64,000 nt of DNA from assembly GCA_949825045.1 (NCBI GenBank), contig OX463827.1, positions 1,572,501 to 1,636,500 on the forward strand, in the 5' to 3' direction. Below are positions 53,772 through 63,744 of this stretch, piece after piece. The notes under the pieces are model-generated. The model saw only the letters and a list, made by a program, of their open reading frames with translations. It was not told the DNA's origin and searched no databases. Made by a program: the position numbers and the translations under genes. Origin of the DNA: Argyresthia goedartella (lineage: Eukaryota; Arthropoda; Insecta; Lepidoptera; Argyresthiidae). The number at the start of each line of letters is the position of its first letter. Within the stretch, counting starts at the first letter, position 1.

Positions 53772-54830
53772 TTAGCTGTACTTCAACAACTGTTCAAAAT
53801 GCAATCCGTTCCTTTCTAAACACAGTCTTGCACGTTTCACTGCATTATGACGCACTTTTCTTAAGACTACCACATCACTTTTTACAGCGTCAAATGCACT
53901 TGTGATGCGGTCTTTAAGTTCTTGCCGGTTCTGAACCTCGTCCCAGTAGACACGCCGTTTTATTTCGCCCCACAAAAAGAAATCACAGGGTGTGAGGTCC
54001 GGTGATCTGGCAGGCCAAGGCACAGGCCCTCCGCGTCCTATCCACCGACCACTGTACTCATCGTCCAGGTAGTTTTGAACAGGTCGCGCGAAATGAGGTG
54101 GTGCTCCGTCTTGTTGGAAGAAAAAATCTTGTAGATATGCGAGCGGCACGTCCTCTAAGAAGTTTGCTATTACGCCTCGCAGCATATCTAGATACGTGCC
54201 CCCGGTCAGGCGGCCTTCGATGAAGTACGGCCCAATGACTTTATCTTCCACGATGCCGGCCCACACATTCACACTGAAGCGCACTTGGTGATGATGTTCT
54301 CGTATACATTTTGGGTTACTGTATGACCACCAATGTTGATTGTGCTGGTTGTAGAGCCCTACACGAGTGAACATCGCCTCGTCTGTCCATAGGATGTGCT
54401 TGTTCTGATTTTGTACCAGCCATTCGCAAAAATTGCGACGACGTGGCGCATCATCTTCATTTAATTGCTGCACTTTTTGAAAGTGGTATGGATGCTGTCC
54501 AGTAGAGTTCAGCAACTTCCACACAGAATACTGGCTGATTCCGAAACGATGAGCTGCGTCTCGCGTACTGTTTCGAGGGTTGCGCTAAAAGTACTCCAAG
54601 ATAGCGTCTTCTACCTCCACAGCCAAACGCGGCGCGCCTCCACCATAAGCATGGCTTGGCACTGTGAACTGGCCATAATCCAGAAGCCGTTGGTTTGCCG
54701 CTAAGATGGTTTGACGGTGGGGGACAGTGGCGTTAGGTAGTCCTTGTGCTTGGAGCCGAGGGATGCTCTGCGTCTCGTATCTTCTGGCTTCGTACAGGTT
54801 TTCTCCACTTTGGATGTACACACGCACCAT
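53772..54830 (-). pseudogene. DD41D mariner transposase, one in-frame stop
   Basis: One minus-strand frame of about 352 codons from 54830 (MVRVYIQSGENLYE) to 53772, broken only by TAG at 54585-54587. The N-terminal HTH region (HRFGISQYSVWKLL) is followed by the catalytic domain: Asp in ILWTDEAMF, QQDGAPPHF and SPDLTPCDFF, with 41 residues between the last two. This spacing is that of the rosa-type group. It ends CLERNGLHFEQLL, similar to mariner C-termini. It acts on its own ends; recently inactivated, or read through. Confidence 0.9.
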
Positions 54831-55242
54831 CTCGTAATATTCACGATTAGAGTAAATCTTGTATGAGCGTATCAGACGGACACGGACTCAAAGATAAAAG
54901 TACCCGCGCGGCGAGGGGAATCTGTAGCGTGCGCACGTCAAACCGCGATAAGGTTGCGCAGGCGACTAGACTGGCGTCGGGCAGTCTGGCTGGCGGCGGC
55001 GGCGCACGTAAAGGCATTGCGGGGGTGAGCCGGGCGGGTGCGGGGTGTGGTGGGCGGATTAGACACCGCGAGTCACACAAAGCCGCCCTGAGCGCGTAGG
55101 TTGTCGTTAAATTCGAATATGGGAGCTATTTCCTATCAATCAAATATGAAAAAAAAAAACGAAAAAAATGCTTTTTTGTTTTCTACTAGTGATTCTGATT
55201 CCAAAATTGTATTATAGCTAGGGGTTTTAAAGTCACCCTGTA

Positions 55243-55341
55243 TATGTTCAAGCCTCACTCATTTCCTCTGCCCACGAGGTATTTGGAGACAAAGATGATC
55301 AAGAGGATGGTCAGTTTGTGGACGAATTTTGCAAAATACAG
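55243..55341 (+). pseudogene. Carboxylesterase exon, continuation after the transposon
   Basis: Resumes the interrupted exon: MFKPHSFPLPTRYLETKM and KRMVSLWTNFAKY, the conserved C-terminal lid and TNFAK block. It ends with AG before the donor GTAAAC at 55342. Together with the central exon this is one original exon of about 1.23 kb. Confidence 0.9.
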
Positions 55342-55877
55342 GTAAACAATTGATTCTTTTGCTTAATATAATTTACCCTATTGTGGAACCAACCTTTTGC
55401 CAGATAGTATTTACCCTAGTCCTATAATCAGCTAGTCAACCTAAGTCAATTACCTAATTCCCACTAGCATAAAGCTTCTTCTTTACGTTATGACCACTGT
55501 GGAAGAAGAAGAGCGAGAAAACTCGGACTGGTTGATTATATTATTTAGTTTAACAGTAATAGTAACTGTTACACCAGTGTGGAGCTCTCTATATATCATC
55601 GACATCTCTGACCACCCACATTTCTCAACATTTGGGTGCTTGTTGCTGTCTTCTTTTCATCTCAAAACGTATCTGGTCCAGTGCCAATCGAACCCAGGTA
55701 CTACCTGCAATTTCGCTATATTGTGGCGTGGCGATGGTCTATCAGGTAAAATAGACTTCTTAATAACGTGGGCACAATTGTGCCTCTGCCAACGCCTTAA
55801 ATGAAAAGGCATGGCGCTTAATTTCTTTGATTTTGAAACTTTGCAAGCGTATTAATAAACGTTTTTCTCCCTTCCAG
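55342..55877 (+). other. Carboxylesterase last intron
   Basis: Begins GTAAAC and ends CTTCCAG after a pyrimidine-rich stretch. Phase is consistent on both sides (AG plus C gives Ser in YSDPTP). No other gene inside. Confidence 0.85.
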
Positions 55878-56061
55878 CGACCCAACACCCTACACCACGT
55901 CGCTCCACCCGATCCGATGGCACCCCAGCAGGGAACCCAACCCAGTGGCTCTGGTCATAGACCGAAAACTCACCACCGCGCCGATGTGGAACGAGCCCTC
56001 GGTGAGGCTTTGGAACGAGACGTATACTAAATATCGTAGGAGGAAGTATGGGTTTGACTAG
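55878..56061 (+). pseudogene. Carboxylesterase last exon
   Basis: Encodes DPTPYTTSLHPIRWHP, then LVIDRKLTTAPMWNEPSV and ETYTKYRRRKYGFD before the stop TAG at 56059-56061. This matches the C-terminal tail of insect carboxylesterases (W-x-P, then ID...L, then YxKYRR). The exon itself is intact; the gene is disabled by the upstream insertion. Confidence 0.88.
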
Positions 56062-56660
56062 AGGAGTCTTCGTGGCAGTTTAGAGTAGAGAAGAATAATC
56101 TAGGTAGTTTTGACTAGATGAGAATCTTCTAGAAAGTTTTGACTAGAGGAGAATCTTCTGGGATGTTTTGACTAGATGAGAATCTTCTAGGAAGTTTTTA
56201 CTAGAGGAGAATCCTCTGGGGTGTTTGACTAGATGAGAATCTTCTGGGAAGTTTTGACCAGAGGAGAATTATCTATGACATTTTGACTAGAGGTGAATCT
56301 TCTAGGAAGTTTTTAATAGAGGTAAATCTTCTAGGCAGTTTTGAATATAGGAGAATCTTCTAGGCAGTTTTGAATAAAGAAGAATCTTCTAAGAAGTTTT
56401 GAATAGAGGAAAATCTTCTAGGCAGCTTTGACTAGAGAAGAATATCCTAGGCATCGTTGACTAGAGGAGAATCTTTTAGGTAGTTTTGACTAGAGCAGAA
56501 ACTTCAAAGCGAATGTGACTAGAGGAGAAACTTCTAATTAGCTTTGAATAAAGGAGAATCTTCTAGGGAGTTTTGAATTAAGGAGAATCTTCTAGGAATT
56601 TTGAATAGAGGAGAACCTTTTAGGCAGTTTTCATTAGGGGACAATCTTCTAGAATCTAGA
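56050..56660 (+). repeat. About 20-copy minisatellite, 30-bp unit, starting at the carboxylesterase stop codon
   Basis: Unit consensus GTTTTGACTAGAGGAGAATC then TTCTAGGCA. The first unit contains the TTT-GAC-TAG end of the gene. Units drift by substitutions (GAATAGA, GACTAGATG). Confidence 0.93.
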
Positions 56661-57763
56661 CAATCCATAAGGTTTCCACGCCGATTGAGTTCCTCTAGTG
56701 TTGCTAGATCTAAAGCCTATTCCATTGGTTAGGGGAAGGTGAAGAAAAAGGCAGTCTGAGGCCCAAAAGATGAAAGGCGAGTCAAGCACTAACCTCGGAT
56801 CAACGATGACGTTCTATACAAAATATCTATCGATTGTCAAAGTTAACTCGAATTAAGTGCTAACTCGCTTTCTATCGGGTCTAAGAGACGTGCATACTAC
56901 GCCACAAAGTCAACATGGCACCCGCGAGAGAAAAAAATACCTCCCTCTCTCGCTCGCACCCGACCTCGACGCGTCAGTAGGACAGCGTCGGACGCTATGA
57001 CGTCATCAGAGCGAGGCGCCAATGTCGTGTAGTACAACTGAGATGGGGATGGTGTAGAGTAGAGTCCCTATGAGGGCATGGGATGGTGGTAAGGAAATGT
57101 TTTTAAAATTGTGGCATACTGTGACAGCGGCGTCCTGATTTGCTGGATTGAATGCACTGTTGTATTGCTGTTGGTGATAGTATATCTAGTCTCCTGTTTA
57201 TAAGTAGGGCATCTAAATGTATTTAACTGTTGTGTATATTGTTGTTACTTTGTGATGGAGGATGTTTTATCAAGTTACAGATTTGTAATAGGTAGTAATT
57301 TTATAAAATAAACAAACAATACTTCATTTGACTCTTTCGTTATCAGCAATTCAAGTAACCTGGATATTATATGTACAATCAGTAACAGAAGTGGAAGCCT
57401 ACTTTAAAACTTATTTCCCTTGCAGCTAGCATGTGGCGGTAAACCCTTGCTTTTGTTAAACTTTTTGTCGAATTTCATGAACCATTATAAAACCATTTGT
57501 TTTATGGCTTTTAAGCGTTGGGCTGCATGGGAAAAGAACTCTTACAGTGGTCTTCCACAAGTGCTGATGATGTTACTTATATGTAAATGGAATTAGAGAT
57601 TTTGTTCCACTTAATGGCTAAAATAATTTCCTTTTGAATTTTGGTTTCCCCTATAACTGTTGAATCGACTCCAAAAAATATTCCATCAAATTAAATTACT
57701 AAAATTCTAACTGAGCCTCAAGTCACTCCAGAGTGAGAGCAGATGTCTTATAGTGGCTCACAA
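56661..57763 (+). other. Probable 3' flank of the carboxylesterase
   Basis: No gene. ATAAAATAAACAAA at about 57303 is a possible poly(A) signal. The stretch 56880-57010 is GC-rich without motifs. Confidence 0.35.
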
Positions 57764-57905
57764 TAATAGTAATAATAATAATAATACCTTGGACAGTATT
57801 TAGCCCCAAACTAGGATTCCCTGTATCTTGGGTACTAGACAACGATACACATACTTATATAGATAAATATTATACTTAGATAGATAAACAACAATTCATT
57901 ATAGT
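57764..57905 (-). repeat. tRNA-derived SINE, 3' part, minus orientation
   Basis: AATAATAATAATA tail, then CCTTGGACAGTATTTAGCCC and the body in reverse; matches the complement of 58330-58466. The head is missing. Confidence 0.85.
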
Positions 57906-57945
57906 CGTGGGTAAGTTAATATTTCGGTTATGTTATTATATACTT

Positions 57946-58130
57946 TTTTGGGGTTCCGTACCCGAAGGGTGCCAAATGGGACCCTATTACTAAGCCTCCA
58001 CTGTCCGTCTATCTGCATGTCGGTTATCTGGATCTATCTGATGTAATGTAAACAGTAATATGGTAGAGAGTTGAAATTTTCACAGAATGTGTATTTCTAA
58101 CAGCTACAAATAATGATTGAAGAGACGCGT
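57946..58130 (-). repeat. Dispersed lepidopteran-type repeat, copy 2 (3' part)
   Basis: GGGGTTCCGTACCCGAAGGG then CCAAATGGGACCCTATTACTAAG, the complement of the end of copies 1 and 3. Confidence 0.85.
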
Positions 58131-58206
58131 TTCAAAATGCTTGACCCTGCGAATTTCCAAATCAATTGTCATTAAAAAAATCGATAATTTCGGTCAAATT
58201 CCCGTC

Positions 58207-58466
58207 TTACCCGAATGGCCGAGTCGGCAGTGACCCTGCCTACGAAGCCAAGGGTCCCGGGTTAGAGTCCCGGTGGGGGCAAATATTTGTTTGATGAGAC
58301 GGATGTTTGTACCCTAGTCATGGTTGTTTATCTATCTAAGTATAATATTTATCTATATAAGTATGTGTATCGTTGTCTAGTACCCAAGATACAGGGAGTC
58401 CTAGTTTGGGGCTAGATCAATGTGTGTAAATAGTGTCCAAGGTTATTATTATTATTAATATTATTA
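58207..58466 (+). repeat. tRNA-derived SINE, full length
   Basis: Pol III A box-like AATGGCCGAGTCGGC (about 58214-58228) and B box-like GGGTTAGAGTCCC (58259-58271) in a tRNA-like head, then a body (GTACCCAAGATACAGGGAG) and a TTA-repeat tail. Confidence 0.88.
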
Positions 58467-58506
58467 CCATGGCATGAAGTTCAAAATCGCAATGCCTCAA
58501 AATGGT

Positions 58507-61006
58507 GTTGGGTTGGTTGGAAGTTAACGTGTCTTGTACGATGGTACGGAACCAACGTGTGCGAGTCGGAGCCGCACTTGTTCCATATATTAACGGGGTT
58601 GGGTTGGTTGGAAGTTAACGTGTCTTGTACGATGGTACGGAACCAACGTGTGCGGGTCGGAGCCGCACTTGTTCCATATATTAACGGGGTTGGGTTGGTT
58701 GGAAGTTAACGTGTCTTGTACGATGGTACGGAACCAACGTGTGCGAGTCGGAGCCGCACTTGTTCCATATATTAACGGGGTTGGGTTGGTTGGAAGTTAA
58801 CGTGTCTTGTACGATGGTACGGAACCAACGTGTGCGAGTCGGAGCCGCACTTGTTCCATATATTAACGGGGTTGGGTTGGTTGGAAGTTAACGTGTCTTG
58901 TACGATGGTACGGAACCAACGTGTGCGAGTCGGAGCCGCACTTGTTCCATATATTAACGGGGTTGGGTTGGTTGGAAGTTAACGTGTCTTGTACGATGGT
59001 ACGGAACCAACGTGTGCGAGTCGGAGCCGCACTTGTTCCATATATTAACGGGGTTGGGTTGGTTGGAAGTTAACGTGTCTTGTACGATGGTACGGAACCA
59101 ACGTGTGCGAGTCGGAGCCGCACTTGTTCCATATATTAACGGGGTTGGGTTGGTTGGAAGTTAACGTGTCTTGTACGATGGTACGGAACCAACGTGTGCG
59201 AGTCGGAGCCGCACTTGTTCCATATATTAACGGGGTTGGGTTGGTTGGAAGTTAACGTGTCTTGTACGATGGTACGGAACCAACGTGTGCGAGTCGGAGC
59301 CGCACTTGTTCCATATATTAACGGGGTTGGGTTGGTTGGAAGTTAACGTGTCTTGTACGATGGTACGGAACCAAGGTGTGCGAGTCGGAGCCGCACTTGT
59401 TCCATATATTAACGGGGTTGGGTTGGTTGGAAGTTAACGTGTCTTGTACGATGGTACGGAACCAACGTGTGCGAGTCGGAGCCGCACTTGTTCCATATAT
59501 TAACGGGTTTGGGTTGGTTGGAAGTTAACGTGTCTTGTACGATGGTACGGAACCAACGTGTGCGAGTCGGAGCCGCACTTGTTCCATGTTGGGTTGGTTG
59601 GAAGTTAACGTGTCTTGTACGATGGTACGGAACCAACGTGTGCGAGTCGGAGCCGCACTTGTTCCATGTTGGGTTGGTTGGAAGTTAACGTGTCTTGTAC
59701 GATGGTACGGAACCAACGTGTGCGAGTCGGAGCCGCACTTGTTCCATATATTAACGGGGTTGGGTTGGTTGGAAGTTAACGTGTCTTGTACGATGGTACG
59801 GAACCAACGTGTGCGAGTCGGAGCCGCACTTGTTCCATATATTAACGGGGTTGGGTTGGTTGGAAGTTAACGTGTCTTGTACGATGGTACGGAACCAACG
59901 TGTGCGAGTCGGAGCCGCACTTGTTCCATATATTAACGGGGTTGGGTTGGTTGGAAGTTAACGTGTCTTGTACGATGGTACGGAACCAACGTGTGCGAGT
60001 CGGAGCCGCACTTGTTCCATATATTAACGGGGTTGGGTTGGTTGGAAGTTAACGTGTCTTGTACGATGGTACGGAACCAACGTGTGCGAGTCGGAGCCGC
60101 ACTTGTTCCATATATTAACGGGGTTGGGTTGGTTGGAAGTTAACGTGTCTTGTACGATGGTACGGAACCAACGTGTGCGAGTCGGAGCCGCACTTGTTCC
60201 ATATATTAACGGGGTTGGGTTGGTTGGAAGTTAACGTGTCTTGTACGATGGTACGGAACCAAGGTGTGCGAGTCGGAGCCGCACTTGTTCCATATATTAA
60301 CGGGGTTGGGTTGGTTGGAAGTGAACGTGTCTTGTACGATGGTACGGAACCAACGTGTGCGAGTCGGAGCCGCACTTGTTCCATATATTAACGGGGTTGG
60401 GTTGGTTGGAAGTTAACGTGTCTTGTACGATGGTACGGAACCAACATGTGCGAGTCGGAGCCGCACTTGTTCCATGTTGGGTTGGTTGGAAGTTAACGTG
60501 TCTTGTACGATGGTACGGAACCAACGTGTGCGAGTCGGAGCCGCACTTGTTCCATGTTGGGTTGGTTGGAAGTTAACGTGTCTTGTACGATGGTACGGAA
60601 CCAACGTGTGCGAGTCGGAGCCGCACTTGTTCCATATATTAACGGGGTTGGGTTGGTTGGAAGTTAACGTGTCTTGTACGATGGTACGGAACCAACGTGT
60701 GCGAGTCGGAGCCGCACTTGTTCCATATATTAACGGGGTTGGGTTGGTTGGAAGTTAACGTGTCTTGTACGATGGTACGGAACAAAAGTGTGCGAGACGG
60801 AGCCGCACTTGTTCCATATATTAACGGGGTTAGGTTGGTTGGAAGTTAACGTGTCTTGTACGATGGTACGGAACCAACGTGTGCGAGTCGGAGCCGCACT
60901 TGTTCCATATATTAACGGGGTTGGGTTGGTTGGAAGTTAACGTGTCTTGTACGATGGTACGGAACCAACGTGTGCGAGTCGGAGCCGCACTTGTTCCATA
61001 TATTAA
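58507..61006. repeat. 91-bp satellite array, 28 monomers, higher-order repeat of 888 bp
   Basis: The anchor GGAAGTTAACGTGTC recurs every 91 bp from 58519 to 60932, except four 80-bp steps (59522-59682 and 60410-60570) lacking ATATTAACGGG. The two pairs of short units and the AACCAAGG variants (about 59370, 60258) are 888 bp apart, which equals eight 91-bp plus two 80-bp monomers. Monomers are nearly identical. Open frames across it are only repeat translation. Confidence 0.97.
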
Positions 61007-61328
61007 TGCCAAACGAACGAATATTCTTAAATTACGCCGCATATAATTGTACATGGAAATATTTTCAATTATGACCCGGAATACACAGTGGGTATTATTA
61101 TTGCTGAAGCGGTGCATAGCCAGAATGTATTTTACAGTAATTTATCCATATCCTATTTCGTTGGTGTCCGCACGCAACCCCTGCCGGCCGTAGGCTTTAA
61201 TGTGTACAAAGGATAGATTAATTAAATATGTGAAAGCTGAATAATGGAATTTTTTATGGGAAATGTGGGAAGGATTATGGGCAGCTGATAAAAAGGAGGT
61301 AACATGACCATCTATGTACGTAAAAAAT

Positions 61329-61737
61329 AAAAAACCGGTCAAGTGCGAGTCTAAATCGCGCACGAAGGGTTCCGTACCACCGTTCAATGGAAGCGATGGT
61401 GTGGAGTGAATAGTTTGGATTTTACACAGCAAAATATTGTTTACAAAGTTATTGGTGCGGTTACTTTCACACTCCATGTACGTAACCAGGTGCATCCATA
61501 AGTTTGTATAGGGTATTGTTGTATGGGAGCCCCCTTAAATATTTATTTTATCCTGTTTTTTAGTATTTGTTGTTATAGCGGCAACAGAAATACATAATCT
61601 GTGAAAATTTCAACTCTCTAGCTAGCTAGGTGCTTGAGATACAGCCTGGTGACAGACGGACGGACGGACGGACGGACGGACAGCGGAGTCTTAGTAATAG
61701 GGTCCCGTTTGGAACCCTTCGGGTACGGAACCCTAAA
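61329..61737 (+). repeat. Dispersed lepidopteran-type repeat, copy 3 (most complete)
   Basis: AAACCGGTCAAGTGCGAGTC, GAAGGGTTCCGTACCACC, a middle with AGCGGCAACAGAAATA and (GACG)n, and the end TCGGGTACGGAACCCTAAAAA. About 410 bp, no protein. Confidence 0.88.
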
Positions 61738-61910
61738 AATGAATCGCTTAATATGTTGGTAAGCGCGAAACTCGCAATCGGCTATACCGATTGGAATGGA
61801 CTTTTTTAAACTATTCTTTGGAGTCTCAGGAAGGTTATTAGGAAGAGTTAAAAAAATAAAAACTCAAAGGGAAAAGTTTTTATTTTATCACCTTCAATGC
61901 AACGTATGAA

Positions 61911-62140
61911 ATTAATACGTAGTAGGTACCATACAGTTAGTCTATGGTAGCACTTTATTAATACGTAGTAGGTACCATACAGTTAGTCTATGGTAGCACT
62001 TTATTAATACGTAGTAGGTACCATACAGTTAGTCTATGGTAGCACTTTATTAATACGTAGTAGGTACCATACAGTTAGTCTATGGTAGCACTTTATTAAT
62101 ACGTAGTAGGTACCATACAGTTAGTCTATGGTAGCACTTT
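61911..62140. repeat. Five perfect 46-bp tandem copies with an internal hairpin
   Basis: Each copy contains TACCATA-CAGTTAGTC-TATGGTA, a 7-bp stem with a 9-nt loop. Copies are identical as read. Confidence 0.96.
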
Positions 62141-62516
62141 ATTTTTTTCTAAATACCGTAAGAATGTGAAAAAAACGCGCAACACCTTCAGAACCTCGAG
62201 CTTCAATTTTATTTTCCAATCAAATTATATGTCTATAGAAAAGTCACGAGTTCCAAGGGAAAGTTTTTAAATACCTATTGAATGAGGCTGTACTGGGTTT
62301 AATAAATAATCAGAAAGTCGTCTGAGCCCACTTTTATTTTAAAAAAAACTTATAATGTTCAGTCCCGCAACAGTGCGGGATCCCGCTTGAGCAATCCCGC
62401 AATCACCCTCCAAAAAGGTGCGGGATCGCGCATTTTCATTGCAGAACTGGATTCCCTAATTCATATTTTACTGAGTCAGTAATAATCACGACCCCGATGA
62501 CATTCTGTATTTGACA

Positions 62517-62605
62517 ATGTCTCCCACTCCGCGTGTGTGTGCGCCACACACACACACGCGGAGTGTGCCACACACACACACACACACACGCGGAGTGGGA
62601 GACAT
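62517..62605. repeat. 25-bp perfect inverted repeat around (CA)n
   Basis: ATGTCTCCCACTCCGCG plus a GT run (62517-62541) and its exact complement (62581-62605). Between them CGCGGAGTGTG repeats part of an arm. Confidence 0.93.
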
Positions 62606-63022
62606 CGAGACTCCAATACCAAGAACTCGAACGGGAACGTATCAAAATTTTTTAAATTATAATATAAATTATCGAAAGGTTTGCTGCAAGAAATATCTTG
62701 AAGAGATAAGCTCGCCTTTGTACATGTTTTTTTCGTTGATTTTTTTCGCTGTTTGTGTTCAATAAAGTATATTAAATAGAAATTAAATTGAAGGAAACAA
62801 AATTCATAAGTAGGTAAGTTATCTATAATTTCCGAAATACATATATACTGACGTTTATAATATATAACTTGAAAATATTTACATACAATTCGGAACGGAT
62901 GCATTTTGGCTTTTATATATTTTATCTACACACGTATCATAAACCCTCTTTACTGCGTACAAAAACAGCACGTTACGATCAGCATAATGTTAAACTACTT
63001 GGTAAAAAGTAATTTCTTAACT

Positions 63023-63060
63023 GAAAAATTACACATTATGACCATAATGTGTAATTTTTC
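63023..63060. repeat. Perfect palindrome, 18-bp arms, 2-nt centre
   Basis: GAAAAATTACACATTATG and its exact complement around AC. Confidence 0.95.
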
Positions 63061-63069
63061 TACATATTA

Positions 63070-63175
63070 TGACATTCAAATTTCGAACGCCGACGCCCGC
63101 CTGCGTGCCGTTCCTAGTTTGTTTGTGAAGTTGGTACTGACATTCAAATTTCGAACGCCGACGCCCGCCTGCGTG
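63070..63175. repeat. 38-bp direct repeat
   Basis: TGACATTCAAATTTCGAACG and the following CCGACGCCCGCCTGCGTG at 63070-63107 and 63138-63175, each followed closely by GAAGTTGGTACT. Tandem duplication with a 68-bp period. Confidence 0.93.
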
Positions 63176-63640
63176 AAGTTGGTACTACAGAAAAAGCTAA
63201 ACAATTACAGAGCCACAATGCCGGTCAAACATGCGGTTCCTGAACACTGTATGTAACTGTACATAATTAGGCATTAAAACTCTCGAGTGATATGCCCTCC
63301 ATTATGTAGCAGTCACATAAACTACTATTTTATTATCATATTATTATCTATAACCATCTAACATCCCTCATAATATTTAACTGATTATAAATTAATTGTA
63401 TTTCTCTATATCATGCACACATAATACCACTCTTATTTGTAATATTGTGTACAGCTTACTTAGTTAAAAAAATTGAGTTTTGTTATTATGCTTTCTGTAA
63501 CAAAAATTAAAATAATTATATTCGTCTTAGTTTTACTAATGTAATAATAACTTATGGTCAGCAACTAATTATATTGTAAACTTGTAATTGGCTAGGACTC
63601 CAATTGCAAGGTTAAACCAAGTGTGGACCCAAGCAACATT

Positions 63641-63744
63641 TATATCTATAACGCAATTAGTTAAATGAAGATTTTGTATTTTTTTTGTATTAGTACATAC
63701 AAAAAATACAAAACCTTTATTTAACTAATTGAGTTATAGATATA
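63641..63744. repeat. About 104-bp near-perfect foldback
   Basis: TATATCTATAACGCAATTAG... and TATATCTATAACTCAATTAG... (complement of the right side) pair over about 48 bp with a handful of differences. MITE-like or hairpin RNA-like. Confidence 0.88.

Larger units (their letters stand above)
52714..55240 (-). mobile_element. Rosa-type (DD41D) mariner inserted in the carboxylesterase exon
   Basis: A 2527-bp element with terminal inverted repeats of about 28 bp (CCGGGTGACTGTAAAACC left; CAGGGTGACTTTAAAACC read inwards from the right; three differences) and TA target duplications (52712-52713, 55241-55242). Removing it with one TA joins DELFY to MFKPHSF in frame, so the borders are exact. It carries a minus-strand transposase and several smaller repeats that make it longer than usual. 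Confidence 0.93.

Noticed and set aside
58214..58280. Possible tRNA gene
   Set aside because: A and B boxes are present but the cloverleaf is not complete and it continues into a SINE body with a TTA tail; the same body occurs at 57764-57905.
58507..61006. Overlapping open frames of 60-110 codons on both strands
   Set aside because: They are translations of the 91-bp satellite; the pattern follows the repeat period, not protein constraint.
61911..62140. CRISPR-like array of equal repeats
   Set aside because: Units are directly adjacent with no variable spacers, and the DNA is eukaryotic; this is a simple tandem repeat.
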